From Gelidibacter gilvus (lineage in GTDB: Bacteria; Bacteroidota; Bacteroidia; Flavobacteriales; Flavobacteriaceae), in contig NZ_SDDZ01000013.1 of NCBI RefSeq assembly GCF_004115975.1, positions 42,424 to 106,423 on the forward strand: a stretch of DNA of 64,000 nucleotides, in the 5' to 3' direction. Below, one piece after another: positions 1 to 8,778 of the stretch. Both the position numbers and the translations under genes were made by a program. Below the pieces are notes generated by a model. The model had not been told where the DNA came from and did not search any database. It saw only the letters and a list, made by a program, of their open reading frames with translations. The number at the start of each line of letters is the position of its first letter. Positions within the stretch are counted from its first letter, which is position 1.

Positions 1-1
1 T

Positions 2-106
2 GCACAATGGAGAGAAATGAGATTGAACAAAGAACCTATAGGAAGACCGAGACAGATTTATATTGGTGAAACTTTAAGGCCTTTTAAAACCGTAGACAAA
101 CGTTAA
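2..106 (+). CDS. C-terminal fragment of an unidentified protein (runs off the left edge)
   Basis: An open frame enters from the left edge and ends at TAA 104-106, giving 34 residues that finish in TLRPFKTVDKR. A good terminator hairpin follows about 20 bases later, which supports a real gene end. The fragment is basic and has no recognisable domain, so no function is proposed. Confidence 0.5.
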   Translation, partial: AQWREMRLNKEPIGRPRQIYIGETLRPFKTVDKR

Positions 107-126
107 AAGAAATCTATAAATGCATT

Positions 127-158
127 AAAGCTTCATTTTTTCAAATGGAGCTTTTTTT
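127..158 (+). terminator. Rho-independent terminator
   Basis: A 12-bp stem (AAAGCTTCATTT against AAATGGAGCTTT, one T-G wobble) with a 4-base loop is followed by a run of T. It closes the fragment gene at the left edge and lies just before the next start codon. Confidence 0.75.
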
Positions 159-170
159 ATACTTTAGAGC

Positions 171-1085
171 ATGCTAAAATTGAATATTAAAAATGAAACC
201 TCAAGGCTAAGGGCTGTTATTTTGGGTACCGCCATCAGTAATGGTCCAACGCCCAAAGCAGAAGATGCTTATGATCCAAAATCATTGGAGCATATTAAGG
301 CTGGGACCTATCCTATTGAATCGGATATGGTTCTTGAAATGGAGGCTGTTGCTAAAATATTTGATAAATATGAGGTTAAGGTCTATCGTCCTGAACTGAT
401 CAAAGATTTCAACCAAATTTTTGCAAGGGATATTGCTTTCGTTATTGACGATGTATTAATTAAGGCCAATATTCTACCCGATCGAGAAAAGGAACTGGAT
501 GCCATTCAGTATGTTATTGATCAAATAGGCCCTACAAAAGTCGTTAGTCCTCCTGAAGAAGTCCATATAGAAGGTGGCGACGTGATGCTCTGGAATGACC
601 ATATCTTTGTTGGCACCTATAAAGGTAGCGACTATAGCGATTATATTACCGCACGAACGAATATTGAGGGCGTCAATTTTATAAAAGAAATGTTTCCTAA
701 TAAAATTGTCAAGGAATTTGATTTGGTCAAATCAAGAATTGAACCCAGAGATAATGCCTTGCATTTAGACTGTTGTTTTCAGCCTGTGGGAAAAGATAAG
801 GGCATTATTTATAAAAGTGGCTTTAGAGAAGAAAGTGACTATATGTACTTGGTCAATTTGTTTGGCAAAGAAAATCTATTCCATATCACCCGTGAGGAAA
901 TGTACCATATGTATAGTAATGTGTTCTCTATTTCAGAAAATGTGGTCATTTCAGAACGGAATTTCACGCGTTTGAATGATTGGCTACGATCTAACGGCTT
1001 TACTGTGGAAGAAGTGCCCTATGCCGAAATATCCAAGCAGGAGGGTTTGTTGCGTTGCAGTACGATGCCTTTGATTAGGGATTAA
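171..1085 (+). CDS. Arginine deiminase / amidinotransferase-family hydrolase
   Basis: A 304-residue guanidino-group modifying enzyme (pentein fold), a family that hydrolyses arginine, methylarginine or related compounds through a covalent Cys adduct. Visible landmarks are FARD (84-87), EGGD (134-137), the catalytic His in NALHLDCCF (H198) and the nucleophile Cys in LLRCSTMPL (C296), so the active site looks complete. The ATG lies directly after a terminator, and the gene stands alone with its own terminator. A second pentein enzyme, ctlX, lies 10 kb downstream. Substrate cannot be decided from sequence: arginine, dimethylarginine and citrulline-related substrates are all possible. Family assignment is secure. 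Confidence 0.88.
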   Translation: MLKLNIKNETSRLRAVILGTAISNGPTPKAEDAYDPKSLEHIKAGTYPIESDMVLEMEAVAKIFDKYEVKVYRPELIKDFNQIFARDIAFVIDDVLIKANILPDREKELDAIQYVIDQIGPTKVVSPPEEVHIEGGDVMLWNDHIFVGTYKGSDYSDYITARTNIEGVNFIKEMFPNKIVKEFDLVKSRIEPRDNALHLDCCFQPVGKDKGIIYKSGFREESDYMYLVNLFGKENLFHITREEMYHMYSNVFSISENVVISERNFTRLNDWLRSNGFTVEEVPYAEISKQEGLLRCSTMPLIRD

Positions 1086-1105
1086 TCAATCCAAATTAAA
1101 TTAAG

Positions 1106-1150
1106 AAAAACGGGAACATTACAAATGTATAGTAATATTCCCGTTTTTTT
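1106..1150. terminator. Bidirectional terminator
   Basis: A 17-bp near-perfect stem (AAAAACGGGAACATTAC against its complement, one mismatch) with A-run on the left and T-run on the right. It lies between convergent genes and can stop both. Confidence 0.8.
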
Positions 1151-1169
1151 ATTTCTAAATTTATCTTAA

Positions 1170-1586
1170 CTAGGTCATTATTGGGATGGAAACGAGAAAT
1201 GAAACACATAAAGTCAAAATAAAATGATAGCTTATATTTTCAGTAAAATAAAAATAGAAGAACAGGATGGTGTTTAATAGCGAATAAACAAGGAATGTGT
1301 TACCTATGAAGCTATTGCGATCGTCTTCGTAAAACAATAATGCAGAAAAAACAATAATGCTACTGATAATAAAATAAGAAAGAACTTTTACGATCTTTTT
1401 CCTTTTCGTTTCATCAAAAAGACTTTTGTCTAAAAACAATTTAATGGGGAAATAATAAAAAGCTACAAATAATGCAATCAGCAAATAAGAAAAATTAGGT
1501 ATCACATCCTTACTGCTTAAAAAGCGTAGGACAACAAGGATTAATACTAAAATATAATCTTTTTTTAAGATCGTTTTTGAAGTCAT
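1170..1586 (-). CDS. Small integral membrane protein of unknown function
   Basis: About 138 residues from the ATG at 1586 (MTSKTILKK...); a TTG ten codons upstream is a less likely start. Four hydrophobic stretches, near residues 10-30, 33-52, 68-86 and 100-138, are separated by short charged loops, including a Lys/Arg-rich loop (TKRKKIVK). No signal peptide or conserved catalytic motif is seen. It faces the upstream enzyme gene across a shared terminator, and its codon use resembles its neighbours. I do not recognise the family. Confidence 0.6.
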   Translation of the reverse strand: MTSKTILKKDYILVLILVVLRFLSSKDVIPNFSYLLIALFVAFYYFPIKLFLDKSLFDETKRKKIVKVLSYFIISSIIVFSALLFYEDDRNSFIGNTFLVYSLLNTILFFYFYFTENISYHFILTLCVSFLVSIPIMT

Positions 1587-1747
1587 GGTGTCATCGATTG
1601 GAATGTATAATTTCAAGTTCTCTTTTATTGGTAAATGAAAAGGGATATGATCGCCAATTCATTCATCACAAAATTCGAACGACGTAAATATATTCAAAAA
1701 ATACGATAAGCTATGGCTGGATAAATATACTTTTGAAAGAAATCAGT

Positions 1748-2014
1748 CTATTTCCCGTATAGGAAATAATGATTGACCAAGTCAATATAAATGCGTTTCG
1801 CCTCGTCCGGCGTCACATTTTTTACCTGAAACAGTGCATTCGTCTTAAATGCAGTAATCATAGGTTTTTTGCCTTTGGGACTACTGTAGTTGTTAGTCGC
1901 CTTTTTGTAATAGGCGTAGAGGCGAAGTAACAGATCAGCAGGAAACGGTTCTGTGTAGCTGTTGATGCGCTCTACAGCCTCATTAAATTCAATATCTAAA
2001 CTATCTGAAGTCAT
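1748..2014 (-). CDS. Acyl-CoA-binding protein (ACBP)
   Basis: An 88-residue cytosolic carrier that binds long-chain acyl-CoA esters. The four-helix ACBP pattern is visible: F-x-x-A-V at the start, LRLYAYYKKAT in helix 2, the KGKKP segment, and the acyl-CoA-contacting VTPDEAKRIYIDLV helix. The length is that of the free-standing family. Its start overlaps the end of psd by four bases (ATGA), so it is the last gene of a cdsA-psd-ACBP lipid operon. A role in handling acyl-CoA for phospholipid synthesis or turnover follows from that position but is inference. Bacterial ACBPs are uncommon outside groups such as Bacteroidota. Confidence 0.9.
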   Translation of the reverse strand: MTSDSLDIEFNEAVERINSYTEPFPADLLLRLYAYYKKATNNYSSPKGKKPMITAFKTNALFQVKNVTPDEAKRIYIDLVNHYFLYGK

Positions 2015-2664
2015 TTCGTTTCTGCAATTACGCTCATGCCACCTTTTACTTTTTGGTTAAGTGTCACTTTTATATCCGCATCCAAAGGTAAAAATAAATC
2101 TACTCTCGAACCAAATTTTATAAATCCAGAATCGGCTCCTTGTTGAATTTCTTCATCAACTTGGGCATAGTTGACAATCCGTTTTGCCAAAGCACCGGCA
2201 ATTTGACGGTACAATACCTGACCGAAAAATTTATTTTCAACCACGACGGTGGTACGCTCATTTTCTTCACTGGCTTTGGGATGCCATGCCACAAGAAACT
2301 TTCCTGGATGGTATTTGCTGAATACTACTTTTCCGCCTATTGGATAGCGCGTGACGTGCACGTTTATTGGCGACATAAAGACAGATACTTGAATGCGCTT
2401 GTCCTTAAAAAACTCTTTCTCAAAAACTTCCTCAATAACCACAACCTTACCATCAACTGGCGATAAAACATGATGGTCGTGAAGCTGTCCAATACGTTTC
2501 GGATTTCTGAAAAACTGAAGAATAATAAGGAAAAATGCTATGACTACGAGCATTAAACTCGTTCTTAGCCAGGAAATCGTGACAAAGTAATCAATGCTCA
2601 TGATGGCTATCACCACCACTGCGATGGCAATCATCACTATTTTATGGCCTTCTTTATGTAACAT
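2011..2664 (-). CDS. psd: Phosphatidylserine decarboxylase proenzyme
   Basis: Converts phosphatidylserine to phosphatidylethanolamine at the inner membrane. At 217 residues it is the short form. Two hydrophobic segments (about 9-48) anchor it, followed by the catalytic domain with SPVDGKV, MSPINVHV and the self-cleavage site FGS (184-186), where Ser becomes the pyruvoyl group. The start overlaps cdsA by 11 bases and the stop overlaps the ACBP gene, indicating translational coupling. It follows cdsA in the same pathway (CDP-diacylglycerol to PS to PE). No phosphatidylserine synthase gene is seen in the window. Confidence 0.93.
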   Translation of the reverse strand: MLHKEGHKIVMIAIAVVVIAIMSIDYFVTISWLRTSLMLVVIAFFLIILQFFRNPKRIGQLHDHHVLSPVDGKVVVIEEVFEKEFFKDKRIQVSVFMSPINVHVTRYPIGGKVVFSKYHPGKFLVAWHPKASEENERTTVVVENKFFGQVLYRQIAGALAKRIVNYAQVDEEIQQGADSGFIKFGSRVDLFLPLDADIKVTLNQKVKGGMSVIAETK

Positions 2665-3475
2665 AGGGGAACAGTCTTAAAAATAAATAAAAAAATGGTG
2701 CTGCAAAAATAATACTATCTAACCGATCTAACAAACCGCCATGTCCTGGCATGATTACACCGCTGTCTTTAACACCAGCCTGTCTTTTGAACTTGGACTC
2801 TATTAAGTCGCCCAGAGTTCCAAAAACGCTCGCAATTATACTCAAGATGAGCCAGTGCGTAAAATCTAAAGTGCCTGTAAATGTAGCGATAAAATAACTA
2901 GCCACGCAGGCAAAAAACAGACCTCCCAAAAATCCTTCCATGGTTTTCTTTGGAGATACGCTTGGGAATAGCTTCTGTTTCCCGAAATTTTTACCTACAA
3001 AATAAGCTCCTGTATCGTTTACCCAAATCAATATAAACGCGCCTAACAACAACATCGGTGTAAACTCTTTGTCATTATTGGCAATCAATATTAAAAATAT
3101 AAATGCACTGGTCAGATAAAATGTCGTGAGTATATAACGTTTGGATTCAAACAGTGGAATTGTTTTTTCAGAAAATAAGTCCTTGATTAAAAAAAGCTGA
3201 ACAAAAATGGTGAGGACATGAAGGATTTTTATGGTTTCATTAAAACCAAGATCTTTTTCAGGAATGACAGCCCAAATACTAAAAGCCAAATACATGACCG
3301 TGAAAACAATGTAAGGGGCTTTACTTTCTAATTGGATGAGTTTTTTAAACTCGGCCATACAGATAAGACCAAATGCAAAAAAAAGAACCACCAACATATA
3401 TTGCCAGTAGATGGAAAGTATAAGTAATGAAATGTAGATAGCGCCAGAAACGGCTCTTGTGCTAAGTTCGTTCAT
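2654..3475 (-). CDS. cdsA: Phosphatidate cytidylyltransferase
   Basis: Makes CDP-diacylglycerol from phosphatidate and CTP, the common precursor of bacterial phospholipids. The 273-residue protein is a chain of about eight membrane helices. Near its C-terminus is the family signature, read as KRQAGVKDSGVIMPGHGG followed by LLDRLDS, with the metal-binding Asp residues present. SPKKTMEGFLGG upstream is also typical. It is the first gene of the cdsA-psd-ACBP operon; 81 bases separate it from the upstream LUD gene, so it may share that gene's transcript. Confidence 0.95.
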   Translation of the reverse strand: MNELSTRAVSGAIYISLLILSIYWQYMLVVLFFAFGLICMAEFKKLIQLESKAPYIVFTVMYLAFSIWAVIPEKDLGFNETIKILHVLTIFVQLFLIKDLFSEKTIPLFESKRYILTTFYLTSAFIFLILIANNDKEFTPMLLLGAFILIWVNDTGAYFVGKNFGKQKLFPSVSPKKTMEGFLGGLFFACVASYFIATFTGTLDFTHWLILSIIASVFGTLGDLIESKFKRQAGVKDSGVIMPGHGGLLDRLDSIIFAAPFFYLFLRLFPYVT

Positions 3476-3556
3476 CTGTAAATTTTAGTAGGTTTTTAAA
3501 AACAGATGAGGGATATTAAATAAACTTCGTAACATATAATAAAATAAAAAGTTTCG

Positions 3557-4162
3557 TTATAGATCTTCTAGTAGCAGCAAATATAGGTTTTTTGAGCTAC
3601 TTCCATAACTAAGAAAGTTTTTATCTTCTTGGATTTTGAAATGTTTGATAGTTGTAATGTTGGTTGGAATTTTGTCTCTGTTCTTATTTTTAATGCCTCT
3701 AAGTCCTTCTCCAATAGTCTCAACAAACTGACTGGTTGTTGCGTAGATCACAAAATTAGGAGGTAAGTCTCGCAATTGCTTTTCTGCAATTTGATTGGAA
3801 GATATCAATAGGGAGCCATCATCAGCAATTAAGTATTCACAAGTAGAAAGAAAATAGTCACTTTCAGAGGGGTTTCTTGTAGCTTTGAGATCAAAATCTT
3901 TAAATAAGTCCTTAAGTCGTGCATCTAATAAAAAAACACTGTTGCCTTCCCAGTTGTTTTCATGCAGAATGTTTTTAAAGGTTTTATAGATTTCTTCCAT
4001 ATTTTCACAATACAGAAATTTACCCCCATTAGCTTTAAAATTTATAGTAAATTTTTCGTCTATAGGCAGCTTGATTTCAGGCATGTATTTGCCTCTCTCT
4101 TCGCTTTTTATGTGATCTTCTGGCGTGTTTCTTAAGCCGAAAATTTTACGAAATAGACTCAT
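3557..4162 (-). CDS. LUD-domain (LutC-like) protein
   Basis: A 201-residue protein with the LUD fold (lactate utilisation C / YkgG family). Recognisable segments are the NPSESDYFLSTCEYLIADDGSLLIS block and PPNFVIYATTSQFVETI, matching the family's nucleotide-like pocket. No iron-sulfur Cys motifs are present and no lutA/lutB partners lie nearby, so a lactate dehydrogenase role is not supported. In Flavobacteriia this gene is commonly next to ftsH and cdsA, as here, where it sits between the ftsH terminator and the lipid operon. The actual function is unknown. Confidence 0.8.
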   Translation of the reverse strand: MSLFRKIFGLRNTPEDHIKSEERGKYMPEIKLPIDEKFTINFKANGGKFLYCENMEEIYKTFKNILHENNWEGNSVFLLDARLKDLFKDFDLKATRNPSESDYFLSTCEYLIADDGSLLISSNQIAEKQLRDLPPNFVIYATTSQFVETIGEGLRGIKNKNRDKIPTNITTIKHFKIQEDKNFLSYGSSSKNLYLLLLEDL

Positions 4163-4210
4163 GTATGGGTTGCTATTAACCTGATTTTACTAATGATTAG
4201 CTCAAATATA

Positions 4211-4252
4211 AAAAAACTTAAATTAACATAGGATTAATTTAAGTTTTTTATA
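4211..4252. terminator. Terminator between ftsH and the LUD gene
   Basis: A perfect 16-bp stem (AAAAAACTTAAATTAA and its complement) around a 7-base loop, with A and T runs at either end. It ends the rsfS-ftsH transcript, so the LUD gene needs its own promoter or readthrough. Confidence 0.8.
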
Positions 4253-4270
4253 TGAATTTGAAATGAGATC

Positions 4271-6289
4271 CTAAATTAGTGGCTCATCTTTTTTGACATC
4301 CTCGACCGGTACTTCAACGGTCTCAATTTCAGGAGTTGGTTGTTCTGCGTTTTTCGCACGTTCCAGTACGTCTTTTTCATAGGGACGCTTGCCAAATATA
4401 CGCTCGAGATTATCCTTAAAGATGACTTCTTTTTCAAGTAGCTCTTCCGCTAATTCTGTCAATTTATCTTTGTTCTCTTCCAATATCTTAATTGCACGCA
4501 AGTACTGCGTTTCAATGATTTCAGAGATTTCTTTATCAATCAACTCTGCGGTTTGCTCACTATAAGGTTTGGTAAACCCGTATTCAGATTGTCCTGAGGA
4601 ATCATAGTAAGTTATATTACCTACTTTATCACTCAATCCATAAACAGTTACCATGGCGCGTGCTTGCTTTGTAACCTTTTCCAAATCACTCAAAGCACCC
4701 GTTGATATCTTGTCAAAAATTACCTTCTCGGCAGCACGGCCTCCAAGGGCAGCACACATTTCGTCCAACATTTGCTCTGTTCTCACAATCAGGCGCTCTT
4801 CTGGTAAATACCAAGCGGCACCTAAAGAGCGCCCTCTAGGTACAATCGTTACTTTTACCAAAGGCGCAGCATGTTCCAACATCCAGCTTATTGTGGCGTG
4901 ACCAGCTTCATGGAACGCAACAGCGCGTTTCTCATCTGGAGTGATGATTTTATTTTTCTTTTCAAGACCGCCAATAATCCGATCCACAGCATCCAAGAAA
5001 TCTTGTTTGTTTACTGCCTTTTTACCTTTACGAGCGGCAATCAAAGCGGCTTCGTTACATACGTTAGCAATGTCTGCACCAGAAAATCCAGGAGTCTGTC
5101 TCGCAAGAAAATCGATATCTAAATCTTCACCTTTTTTGATAGGTCTTAAATGTACCTCAAAAATTTCCTTACGTTCTACGATGTCTGGAAGATCCACAAA
5201 AATTTGTCTGTCAAATCTACCAGCACGCATTAGGGCTTTATCTAAAATATCAGCTCTGTTGGTTGCAGCAAGAACAATAACGTTGGTATTGGTCCCAAAA
5301 CCATCCATTTCAGTCAGTAACTGATTCAGTGTGTTTTCACGCTCGTCATTTGAACCTGACATGGCGTTTTTTCCTCTGGCGCGTCCAATGGCATCAATCT
5401 CATCAATAAAAATAATAGATGGCGATTTTTCTTTTGCTTGTTTAAACAAATCCCTAACCCTCGAAGCTCCAACACCTACAAACATTTCAACGAAATCTGA
5501 ACCAGATAAAGAGAAGAAAGGCACTTTAGCTTCGCCAGCTACTGCTTTAGCCAATAAGGTTTTACCAGTTCCTGGAGGTCCTACAAGAAGGGCTCCTTTT
5601 GGAATCTTACCACCCAAGGATGTATATTTTTCTGGTGTTTTTAAGAAGTCAACAATTTCCTGAACCTCTTCTTTGGCACCTTCCAAACCTGCGACATCTT
5701 TAAATGAGGTCTTGACATCTGTGTTTTCATCAAACAATTTAGCTTTGGATTTGCCGATATTAAATATCTGACCCCCGGCACCACCGCCAGCACCACCAGA
5801 CATACGTCTCATGATAAATATCCAAACCCCAATAATTAGTACAAATGGTAGGAGACCTAAAAGGAAATCTCCCCAAACGTTGTGCTCTGTCTCAAAAGTA
5901 ACTTCGGTGTTGCTGAGGTTGTTTTCCTTAATAACGTTTCTGATTTCTTCTTGAAAAAGTGCCAAATCACCAAATTCAAATTTGTAATTCGGACTCGGGG
6001 TTACAGAAGGTAAAATGCTGGTAGGTTTTGTGCCTTTATGAGTTTCTGTCTTTAAAGCTGCGTCTGTCATATAGACTTTGGCCTCTCTATTGTTGACGAT
6101 TTCAACTTTGGCGACATCACCATTTTTTAAATATTCAAAAAACTGAGCAGGTGTTGTACTTTTAGCATCCTGTCCACCAAAACCACCGGAGAATATCTGA
6201 ACCGCGAAAAAAGCAGCTATCACCATCCCATAGATCCAATACGGACTTAATTTTGGTTTTTTGTTTAAGTTTTTATTTTCTTTTGACAT
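4271..6289 (-). CDS. ftsH: ATP-dependent zinc metalloprotease FtsH
   Basis: Membrane-anchored AAA+ protease that degrades unneeded membrane and regulatory proteins. In 672 residues the order is: TM1 (about 17-36), a periplasmic domain, TM2 (about 142-162), AAA domain with Walker A GPPGTGKT (237-244), pore FVG (270-272), Walker B FIDEID (294-299) and the second region of homology near 343-360, then the zinc site HEAGH (460-464) with the third ligand likely D535. The tail after about 640 is acidic and low-complexity. It lies 10 bases after rsfS in one operon and ends at a strong hairpin. All catalytic residues are intact. Confidence 0.98.
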   Translation of the reverse strand: MSKENKNLNKKPKLSPYWIYGMVIAAFFAVQIFSGGFGGQDAKSTTPAQFFEYLKNGDVAKVEIVNNREAKVYMTDAALKTETHKGTKPTSILPSVTPSPNYKFEFGDLALFQEEIRNVIKENNLSNTEVTFETEHNVWGDFLLGLLPFVLIIGVWIFIMRRMSGGAGGGAGGQIFNIGKSKAKLFDENTDVKTSFKDVAGLEGAKEEVQEIVDFLKTPEKYTSLGGKIPKGALLVGPPGTGKTLLAKAVAGEAKVPFFSLSGSDFVEMFVGVGASRVRDLFKQAKEKSPSIIFIDEIDAIGRARGKNAMSGSNDERENTLNQLLTEMDGFGTNTNVIVLAATNRADILDKALMRAGRFDRQIFVDLPDIVERKEIFEVHLRPIKKGEDLDIDFLARQTPGFSGADIANVCNEAALIAARKGKKAVNKQDFLDAVDRIIGGLEKKNKIITPDEKRAVAFHEAGHATISWMLEHAAPLVKVTIVPRGRSLGAAWYLPEERLIVRTEQMLDEMCAALGGRAAEKVIFDKISTGALSDLEKVTKQARAMVTVYGLSDKVGNITYYDSSGQSEYGFTKPYSEQTAELIDKEISEIIETQYLRAIKILEENKDKLTELAEELLEKEVIFKDNLERIFGKRPYEKDVLERAKNAEQPTPEIETVEVPVEDVKKDEPLI

Positions 6290-6299
6290 TAATCTTTTT

Positions 6300-6671
6300 T
6301 TAGTAACTGGTTTCTATAACGGTTGTTTTTGCGTCGCCCCAAAGGCCTTCAATATCGTAGTATTGTCTAATATGCTTTTGAAATACGTGTACCACTACAT
6401 TGACATAATCCATTAAAACCCATTCTGCATTCTCACTCCCTTCAATATGCCAAGGATGATCTTTAAGTGTTTTGCTGACTTTCTTTTGAACGGCGCCAAC
6501 AATGGCGTTTACTTGGGTATTTGAATTGCCTTCGCAAATTATGAAATAATCACAAACCGTATTTTCAATGTCCCGTAAATCGAGAATTTTTATATCTTTT
6601 CCTTTGACGTCTTCAATACCTTCTAAGATAGTGGAAATCAGTGCATCTGAGTTTTTATTTTCTTTCGCCAT
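6300..6671 (-). CDS. rsfS: Ribosomal silencing factor RsfS
   Basis: A 123-residue protein of the RsfS/Iojap (DUF143) family, which binds ribosomal protein uL14 and blocks subunit joining when nutrients are scarce. The family core is present: ILDLRDIENTVCDYFIICEG, a central HPWHIEG, and VLMDYVNVVVHVF ending in RQYYDIEGLWGDA. It is the first gene of the rsfS-ftsH operon, with a -7 box 20 bases upstream of the ATG. Divergent from birA. Confidence 0.95.
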   Translation of the reverse strand: MAKENKNSDALISTILEGIEDVKGKDIKILDLRDIENTVCDYFIICEGNSNTQVNAIVGAVQKKVSKTLKDHPWHIEGSENAEWVLMDYVNVVVHVFQKHIRQYYDIEGLWGDAKTTVIETSY

Positions 6672-6691
6672 TAATTTATTTTAAATTTGTG

Positions 6692-6699
6692 CAAAGTTA
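6692..6699 (-). promoter_or_regulatory. Promoter -7 box for rsfS-ftsH
   Basis: On the minus strand this reads TAACTTTG, an exact match to the Bacteroidota TAnnTTTG box, 20 bases before the rsfS ATG. No clear -33 box is seen. Confidence 0.6.
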
Positions 6700-6766
6700 T
6701 TGCTTTTTTTAATTCTTTTAAGCCTTATAATCTCATAAGAAAATTATAATTTATTGAAGCTTGCAC

Positions 6767-7498
6767 ATGCGTATAATCAAACTTGATGCCATTGACTCGA
6801 CCAACACTTACTTAAAAAAGCTTAGTGGTGGTGGTAATGCTGAAGATGGTTTGACCGTGGTGACCAGTTTGCAGACCAATGGGAGAGGTCAAATGGGAAC
6901 GGTATGGAGCTCTCAAGAAGCGAAGAACCTTACTTTTAGTGTGTTTAAGGATGCTTCATTTCTCAATATAAAGCAACACTTTTACATCAGCATGGCCGTC
7001 TCCTTGGCCGTCTATGAAGCTGTAAAGAGCTTGGGAATAACGAAAATAAAGGTCAAATGGCCCAACGACATTTTGTCAGACGATAAAAAGATTGCAGGAA
7101 TTCTAATTGAGAATGTCATCAAATTGAACGTTATTTCAGGATCTGTCATTGGAATAGGGCTCAATGTCAATCAAACTGATTTTACGGGTTTGCCAGCAGC
7201 ATCGTCCTTACTTTTACTTTCAGGGCACGTGAATGATTTGGACGAGGTTTTGACCATTGTTTTAAAACAGATCGATATCCATTTTAATTATTTGAAAGAA
7301 AAGCAATTCAAAATCTTAAAAGCGCGATACGAATCACACCTGTTCAGAAAAAACAAACCTTCAACATTTAAGGATGCTGAAGGTTCTATATTCTCAGGTT
7401 ATATTGTTGGAATTTCAGATTTTGGCCAGCTAATGGTCAAAATCGAGGACAACATTATAAGAAGTTTTGATTTTAAAGAAGTAGTCCTGTTGTACTAA
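6767..7498 (+). CDS. birA: Biotin--[acetyl-CoA-carboxylase] ligase
   Basis: Attaches biotin to biotin carboxyl carrier proteins through biotinyl-AMP. The BPL/LplA catalytic fold is evident: AIDSTNTYLK at the start, GRGQMGTVW for the adenylate loop, KVKWPNDIL with the catalytic Lys, and KIAGILIE. At about 243 residues it lacks the N-terminal DNA-binding domain of E. coli BirA, so it should be an enzyme only, not a repressor. The ATG at 6767 is preferred over an in-frame TTG two codons earlier. Its stop overlaps the convergent SRPBCC gene by three bases. Confidence 0.94.
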   Translation: MRIIKLDAIDSTNTYLKKLSGGGNAEDGLTVVTSLQTNGRGQMGTVWSSQEAKNLTFSVFKDASFLNIKQHFYISMAVSLAVYEAVKSLGITKIKVKWPNDILSDDKKIAGILIENVIKLNVISGSVIGIGLNVNQTDFTGLPAASSLLLLSGHVNDLDEVLTIVLKQIDIHFNYLKEKQFKILKARYESHLFRKNKPSTFKDAEGSIFSGYIVGISDFGQLMVKIEDNIIRSFDFKEVVLLY

Positions 7499-7887
7499 AC
7501 TACTTTGGTCATGTTTTTTACCAATGTTTCAATGAATTTTGAAATTGGTCCTTTAATCATCATGGCCATCATTGGATTGAAATCGCCTTCAAAGGTCAAT
7601 TGAACATCACTCTGGTTGGTTCCAGTTTCCTGAATATGGCCAATCAATGAAAAATCCAACTTTCCGGCGGCACCAAGTACAATTTTATTTGGTGCGATAC
7701 TTTCCTTTTTCTTCAATACAATTTCAGGCATTCCTTTTAATGCGAATAAAAATTTGTCGTCGCCTAAGACTTCAAATTTACTGATGTTATCAGGCATTAA
7801 TTGTTCGAAATTCTTGACATCCGATAGGAAATCAAAAACTTCTTGTGGACTTTTTTCAAGACTTACTTTTGGTGATTCTAAATTCAT
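7495..7887 (-). CDS. SRPBCC (START-like) superfamily protein
   Basis: A 130-residue soluble protein with the helix-grip pattern of polyketide cyclase/START proteins: SPQEVFDFLSDVKNFEQLMP at the N-terminus, alternating strands in the middle and a long C-terminal helix (PISKFIETLVKNMTKVV). Such proteins bind a hydrophobic ligand in a central cavity, but nothing shows which. It follows pyrE on the same strand with a gap of 123 bases, an order often seen in Flavobacteriia, so co-transcription is possible. It converges on birA. Confidence 0.82.
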   Translation of the reverse strand: MNLESPKVSLEKSPQEVFDFLSDVKNFEQLMPDNISKFEVLGDDKFLFALKGMPEIVLKKKESIAPNKIVLGAAGKLDFSLIGHIQETGTNQSDVQLTFEGDFNPMMAMMIKGPISKFIETLVKNMTKVV

Positions 7888-8010
7888 TTTTATTTATTGT
7901 TTTGTTCCCTCTGCGCTAAAGCTATGGACGGAAAACTATTTATTATTTTTTAGTCGTTTAGTTCTGTTAAATCGATGTCACGCCTAACAGTTTGACGGCT
8001 TCACATTAAA

Positions 8011-8655
8011 TCAAGAAGCATTCCATTCACTTGGATTGGCATTCCAATCTGCTAAAACCTCTTGTTCTTTCGTGGTTATATATTTGGTGTCTAAGGCTTG
8101 TTCCAAAAGACATTCATAATTGCTTAAGGTTTGTAAGATCACATCAGCATCTTTGAAATTGTTGTTGGCAACTTCAAATCCGTAAGAGAAAATAGCCACC
8201 ATTCCTTTCACGTTCACACCAACTTCTTCGAGTGCTTTTACGGCATTAAGGCTGCTGTTTCCTGTACTGATCAAATCTTCCACTACCACAACACTCTGGC
8301 CTTTTTCAATATGGCCTTCAATTTGGTTTTGACGTCCATGACCTTTTGCTTCAGGTCTGACGTAAACAAATGGCAATCCCAAATATTCAGCTACCAAAAC
8401 ACCAATCCCAATGGCACCAGTAGCGACACCTGCAATCACGTCTGGTTTTCCATATTGCTGTTCAATATGCTTGGCCATGGTTTCACGAACGAAATTCCGA
8501 ATGGGCGGATAGGAGAGCACAATGCGGTTGTCACAGTAAATTGGCGACTTCCAGCCAGATGCCCATGTAAAGGGATCGTTTGGCTGTAATTTGATGGCGT
8601 GAATCTGTAATAGCAGCTCAGCCGTTTTCTTAGCGGTTTGTTTGTTGAGAATCAT
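8011..8655 (-). CDS. pyrE: Orotate phosphoribosyltransferase
   Basis: Fifth step of de novo pyrimidine synthesis: orotate plus PRPP gives OMP. The 214-residue protein shows the PRPP-binding motif VVVVEDLISTGNS, the FTWASGWKSPIYCDNR N-terminal orotate loop, and the flexible catalytic loop around VRPEAKGHGRQNQIEG. Length is normal. A TAnnTTTG box ends only four bases before the ATG, so the mRNA may have essentially no leader. Divergent from a NUDIX gene; the SRPBCC gene lies downstream. Confidence 0.96.
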   Translation of the reverse strand: MILNKQTAKKTAELLLQIHAIKLQPNDPFTWASGWKSPIYCDNRIVLSYPPIRNFVRETMAKHIEQQYGKPDVIAGVATGAIGIGVLVAEYLGLPFVYVRPEAKGHGRQNQIEGHIEKGQSVVVVEDLISTGNSSLNAVKALEEVGVNVKGMVAIFSYGFEVANNNFKDADVILQTLSNYECLLEQALDTKYITTKEQEVLADWNANPSEWNAS

Positions 8656-8659
8656 GGCG

Positions 8660-8667
8660 CAAAATTA
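8660..8667 (-). promoter_or_regulatory. Promoter -7 box abutting the pyrE start
   Basis: Minus-strand TAATTTTG, an exact TAnnTTTG match, separated from the pyrE ATG by four bases (CGCC). If it is used, transcription would begin at or almost at the start codon. Confidence 0.55.
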
Positions 8668-8778
8668 AGCAATTTTATAGATTTTAAATTTAAAAATTTA
8701 CTGAAAAATTTTTTCAAAAATAGTACTGTGAATCAAATTATTATATTTTTACAAATTCAATGCGTTATTAAAGAAAAG

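Noticed and set aside
2140..2466. 108-residue plus-strand frame inside psd
   Set aside because: Antisense shadow of a gene with intact catalytic motifs.
3557..4162. Lactate utilisation subunit LutC
   Set aside because: The LUD domain is real but no lutA/lutB partners exist here, so the lactate role is not claimed.
8638..8778. Upstream extension of the NUDIX gene
   Set aside because: It would overlap the pyrE start and its promoter on the other strand and adds low-complexity residues absent from the family.
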